Shown here: positions 61,915 to 64,000 of the stretch, one piece after another
Layout of the letters: each line of letters begins with the position of its first letter
Numbering within the stretch: position 1 is the stretch's first letter
Assembly: GCA_025934775.1 (NCBI GenBank)
Contig: JAICWO010000009.1
Coordinates: 62,001-126,000, forward strand
Origin: Gemmatimonadaceae bacterium
Lineage (GTDB): Bacteria > Gemmatimonadota > Gemmatimonadetes > Gemmatimonadales > Gemmatimonadaceae
DNA length: 64,000 nucleotides
Reading direction: 5' to 3'
The notes under the pieces: generated by a model
What the model saw: the letters and a program-made list of their open reading frames with translations, nothing else
Told to the model about the DNA's origin: nothing
The model's database searches: none
Program-made: the position numbers and the translations under genes

Positions 61915-62880
61915 ATGGCTGCACTCCCTTTTCTCGTTGATCCCTACGCTGACACGCTCGAGCTCCCGGTCTCCGGGCAGCTCGTCGACTTGTCGCGCGA
62001 GTGGGAACGCGAGCAGCTCGCGCTTCATCTCGACAAGCAATTCCAGGTCGTCCGCGAGATCGGTCGCGGCGGCATGGGTGTCGTGTTCCTTGCCCGCGAC
62101 GTCGCGCTCCATCGGCTGGTCGCGATCAAAGTCCTACGCCGCGAATTCGCGCGTTTCGAGGATCACCGCGAACGCTTCCGGCGCGAAGCACGCATGACCG
62201 CGCGACTGAGCCACCCGAGTATCGTGCCGGTGCACGGCTTTGGTGAAGTGGACGACTTCGTGTACATCATCATGAAGTACGTGCATGGTGAATCGCTGGC
62301 CGATCGGTTGCGGCGCGAGCATCACCTGAGCGTCGCGGAATCGCGCCGCATCCTCCGCGAGCTCGCGCTGGCGCTCGATTCGGCGCACCGCCAAGCCGTG
62401 GTGCATCGCGATCTCAAGGCTGAGAACATTCTGATCGAGCGCGGCACCGGTCGCGCCATGATCACGGACTTCGGCGTAGCGCTTCAGCGTTCGCTCGATC
62501 CCGTGCACGCCGAGTCGGCGCGTGCGTTCGGGACGCCGCACTACATGTCGCCGGAGCAAGCCGCCGGCGAGCTCGACATCGACGGACGAAGCGACGTGTA
62601 CTCACTCGGCGTGCTCGGCTACTACATGTTGAGCGGCGAGCTGCCCTTCGACGCGCCGACATTCGAGTCGCTCGCCGCCAAGCATTGTGCAGAAGCGCAC
62701 GTGCCGCTCGCGACGATGCTGCCGTTCCTTCCACCCGAGGTGTGCGGGGTGATCGAGCGCTGCCTCGCGAAGGCCCGCGAGCGGCGGTGGAAGAGCGGTG
62801 CCGACATGGCCGCCGCCCTGCTCGCGCCAACGTCGCAGCCGGGCTGGATTCGGCGAGCACTGCACGCGTTGTCGCGGTAG
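61915..62880 (+). CDS. Serine/threonine protein kinase
   Basis: 321 residues. A 42-residue N-terminal helix precedes the kinase domain: GRGGMGVVFLA, Lys72 in LVAIKVL, HRDLKAEN (Asp166), TDFGVAL (Asp185) and YMSPEQA. All catalytic residues are kept. No membrane helix or sensor domain follows, so it is soluble. It lies 52 bases upstream of a copper ATPase gene on the same strand, which may be a coincidence or may indicate regulation of metal export. Confidence 0.92.
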   Translation: MAALPFLVDPYADTLELPVSGQLVDLSREWEREQLALHLDKQFQVVREIGRGGMGVVFLARDVALHRLVAIKVLRREFARFEDHRERFRREARMTARLSHPSIVPVHGFGEVDDFVYIIMKYVHGESLADRLRREHHLSVAESRRILRELALALDSAHRQAVVHRDLKAENILIERGTGRAMITDFGVALQRSLDPVHAESARAFGTPHYMSPEQAAGELDIDGRSDVYSLGVLGYYMLSGELPFDAPTFESLAAKHCAEAHVPLATMLPFLPPEVCGVIERCLAKARERRWKSGADMAAALLAPTSQPGWIRRALHALSR

Positions 62881-62931
62881 CGCGGCCGCGCGACCTTCCA
62901 GATAGGGGGAGGGGGTATATAGATTTCCGGC

Positions 62932-64000
62932 ATGAGCGCGGACCGAAGCATCACTGTTCCCGTGTCGGGGATGACCTGCGCCGCCTGCCAGGCGCGAGTG
63001 CAGCGGACGTTGACGAAGACGCCGGGCGTGGCCGTCGCATCGGTCAATCTCATGACCAACAGCGCCACCGTGAGCTACGATCCCGCGATCACGTCGCCGG
63101 AGCAGCTCGTCGACGCGATTCGCGAGACGGGCTATGGTGCGGAGCTGCCGGCACCCGATCGCACCGCTGCTGATGAGCAGGCGGCGCAAGACGAAGCGCG
63201 TACGCGCGAGTTCGTCGAGCTCCGGAACAAGGCGATCGTAGCGTTCGTGCTCGGACTCGCGGCGATGGTGGGCCCGATGCTCCTTCCAATGGAATCGGTC
63301 CGAGCCGGCCGGGCGCCGGCATCGTGGTGGCTCATGCTCGCCGCAACCGTCGTCGTCGTGCTCTGGGCCGGCCGCGACTTCTACGTTCGCGCATGGCGGG
63401 CGATCCGGCACGGATCGGCGGACATGAACACGCTGATCAGCGTCGGCACGGGCGCGGCGCTCGTCTTCTCGATCGTGGCGACGGTCGCGCCCGGGCTGTT
63501 CGTCGCCCACGGGGTGGCGCCGCAAGTCTATTATGAAGCTGTCATACTCATCATCGCATTCATCCTCGCCGGGCGCGCGCTCGAGGCGCGCGCCAAGCGC
63601 CAGACATCCCAGGCGCTGCGGCGGCTGATCGATTTGCAGCCGGCGACGGCGCGCATCGTCCGCGACGCGACGGAGGTCGACGTGCCGGTGAGCGCGGTGC
63701 GCCACGGCGACCTCGTCATCGTGCGGCCGGGCGAGCGGATCCCGGTGGACGCGGAGATCGTCGACGGCGAGACGGCTGTGGATGAATCGATGCTCACCGG
63801 CGAGTCGATGCCGGTGAACAAGCACATTGGCGACCGGGTATTCGGCGGCACGATCAATCGCGCCGGCGCGTTCGGCGCGCAGGCGACGACACTCGGCGAG
63901 CAGAGCGCGCTCGCGCGCATCGTGAAGTTGATGCGCGACGCCCAAGCGACGAGAGCACCCATCCAGAATCTCGCCGACCGGGTGAGCGCGGTGTTCGTGC
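62932..64000 (+). CDS. copA: Copper-translocating P1B-type ATPase (3' end outside window)
   Basis: At least 356 residues of a copper pump. One heavy-metal-binding domain opens it ([11 protein letters not shown], Cys16 and Cys19), followed by the first membrane helices and the actuator loop with TGES at residue 289. The phosphorylation site (DKTGT) and CPC motif lie beyond the window. Translation starts at ATG 62932; GGGGG is 15 bases upstream. An imperfect dyad GACCTTCC...GGGAGG just upstream recalls CueR/CopR-type sites, but it is weak. It exports Cu(I) from the cytoplasm. Confidence 0.9.
   Translation, partial: MSADRSITVPVSGMTCAACQARVQRTLTKTPGVAVASVNLMTNSATVSYDPAITSPEQLVDAIRETGYGAELPAPDRTAADEQAAQDEARTREFVELRNKAIVAFVLGLAAMVGPMLLPMESVRAGRAPASWWLMLAATVVVVLWAGRDFYVRAWRAIRHGSADMNTLISVGTGAALVFSIVATVAPGLFVAHGVAPQVYYEAVILIIAFILAGRALEARAKRQTSQALRRLIDLQPATARIVRDATEVDVPVSAVRHGDLVIVRPGERIPVDAEIVDGETAVDESMLTGESMPVNKHIGDRVFGGTINRAGAFGAQATTLGEQSALARIVKLMRDAQATRAPIQNLADRVSAVFV

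Noticed and set aside
62881-62931. CueR-type operator before copA
   Set aside because: GACCTTCC and GGGAGG are only approximately symmetric and the -35/-10 elements are unclear; mentioned but not listed as a feature.

Overview
The window is GC-rich bacterial chromosome with dense, often overlapping genes. I read it as a Gemmatimonadota-type organism, or a close relative such as an acidobacterium. The reasons are two very large PadR-controlled orphan ABC permeases (the ADOP type), a carboxypeptidase-like/TonB outer-membrane receptor, PASTA-less serine/threonine kinases, paired M16 peptidases and several families of dispersed palindromic repeats. This is inference from gene content; no 16S rRNA gene is present. 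I see no phage, IS element or CRISPR array.

Layout. 1-4.3 kb: a nucleoside/BMP-type ABC importer (ATPase cut by the window edge, two permeases) with an MFS gene embedded in the operon. 4.3-8.1 kb: a lipoprotein, an UMF1-like MFS protein and a PlsC-type acyltransferase. 8.1-12.4 kb (minus strand): a type IV pilin-like gene behind a sigma-54-like promoter, DNA polymerase I and a cold-shock gene. 12.6-16.8 kb: a Ser/Thr kinase, a histidine kinase, pyrE, an AraC-type regulator and the RNase P RNA gene rnpB.

16.8-25.2 kb is the replication-origin neighbourhood: dnaN and dnaA on the minus strand, then rpmH-rnpA-yidD-yidC-MBL-mnmE on the plus strand. The dnaA-dnaN gap carries an AT-rich tract and several TGTGG motifs in one orientation and is my oriC candidate. 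rnpA appears to start inside rpmH. 25.2-32 kb: a predicted metallopeptidase, DUF2225, upp, a YdcF-like protein, an M16 peptidase pair and a Nudix hydrolase. 32.3-38.4 kb: an ECF-like sigma factor, a zinc-finger anti-sigma factor, holA, a SPOR protein and mutS.

38.5-45.5 kb: a TonB-C lipoprotein, a cystathionine beta-synthase-like enzyme, ddl, a protein that looks like a radical-SAM QueE that has lost its iron-sulfur cysteines, a rhomboid protease, a candidate minus-strand structured RNA, queF (with an unusual insertion in the active-site loop) and an M28 peptidase. 45.5-64 kb: the TonB receptor, tRNA-Phe, DUF2339 and DUF3309 membrane proteins, two PadR/ADOP pairs with clear palindromic operators, an acyltransferase-3/SGNH protein, a secreted protein of unknown function, a second Ser/Thr kinase and the start of a copper P-type ATPase.

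The most unusual items are the cysteine-less QueE-like gene near queF, the structured RNA with its own terminator upstream of queF, the rpmH/rnpA overlap, and a dispersed repeat whose end encodes part of two signal peptides.
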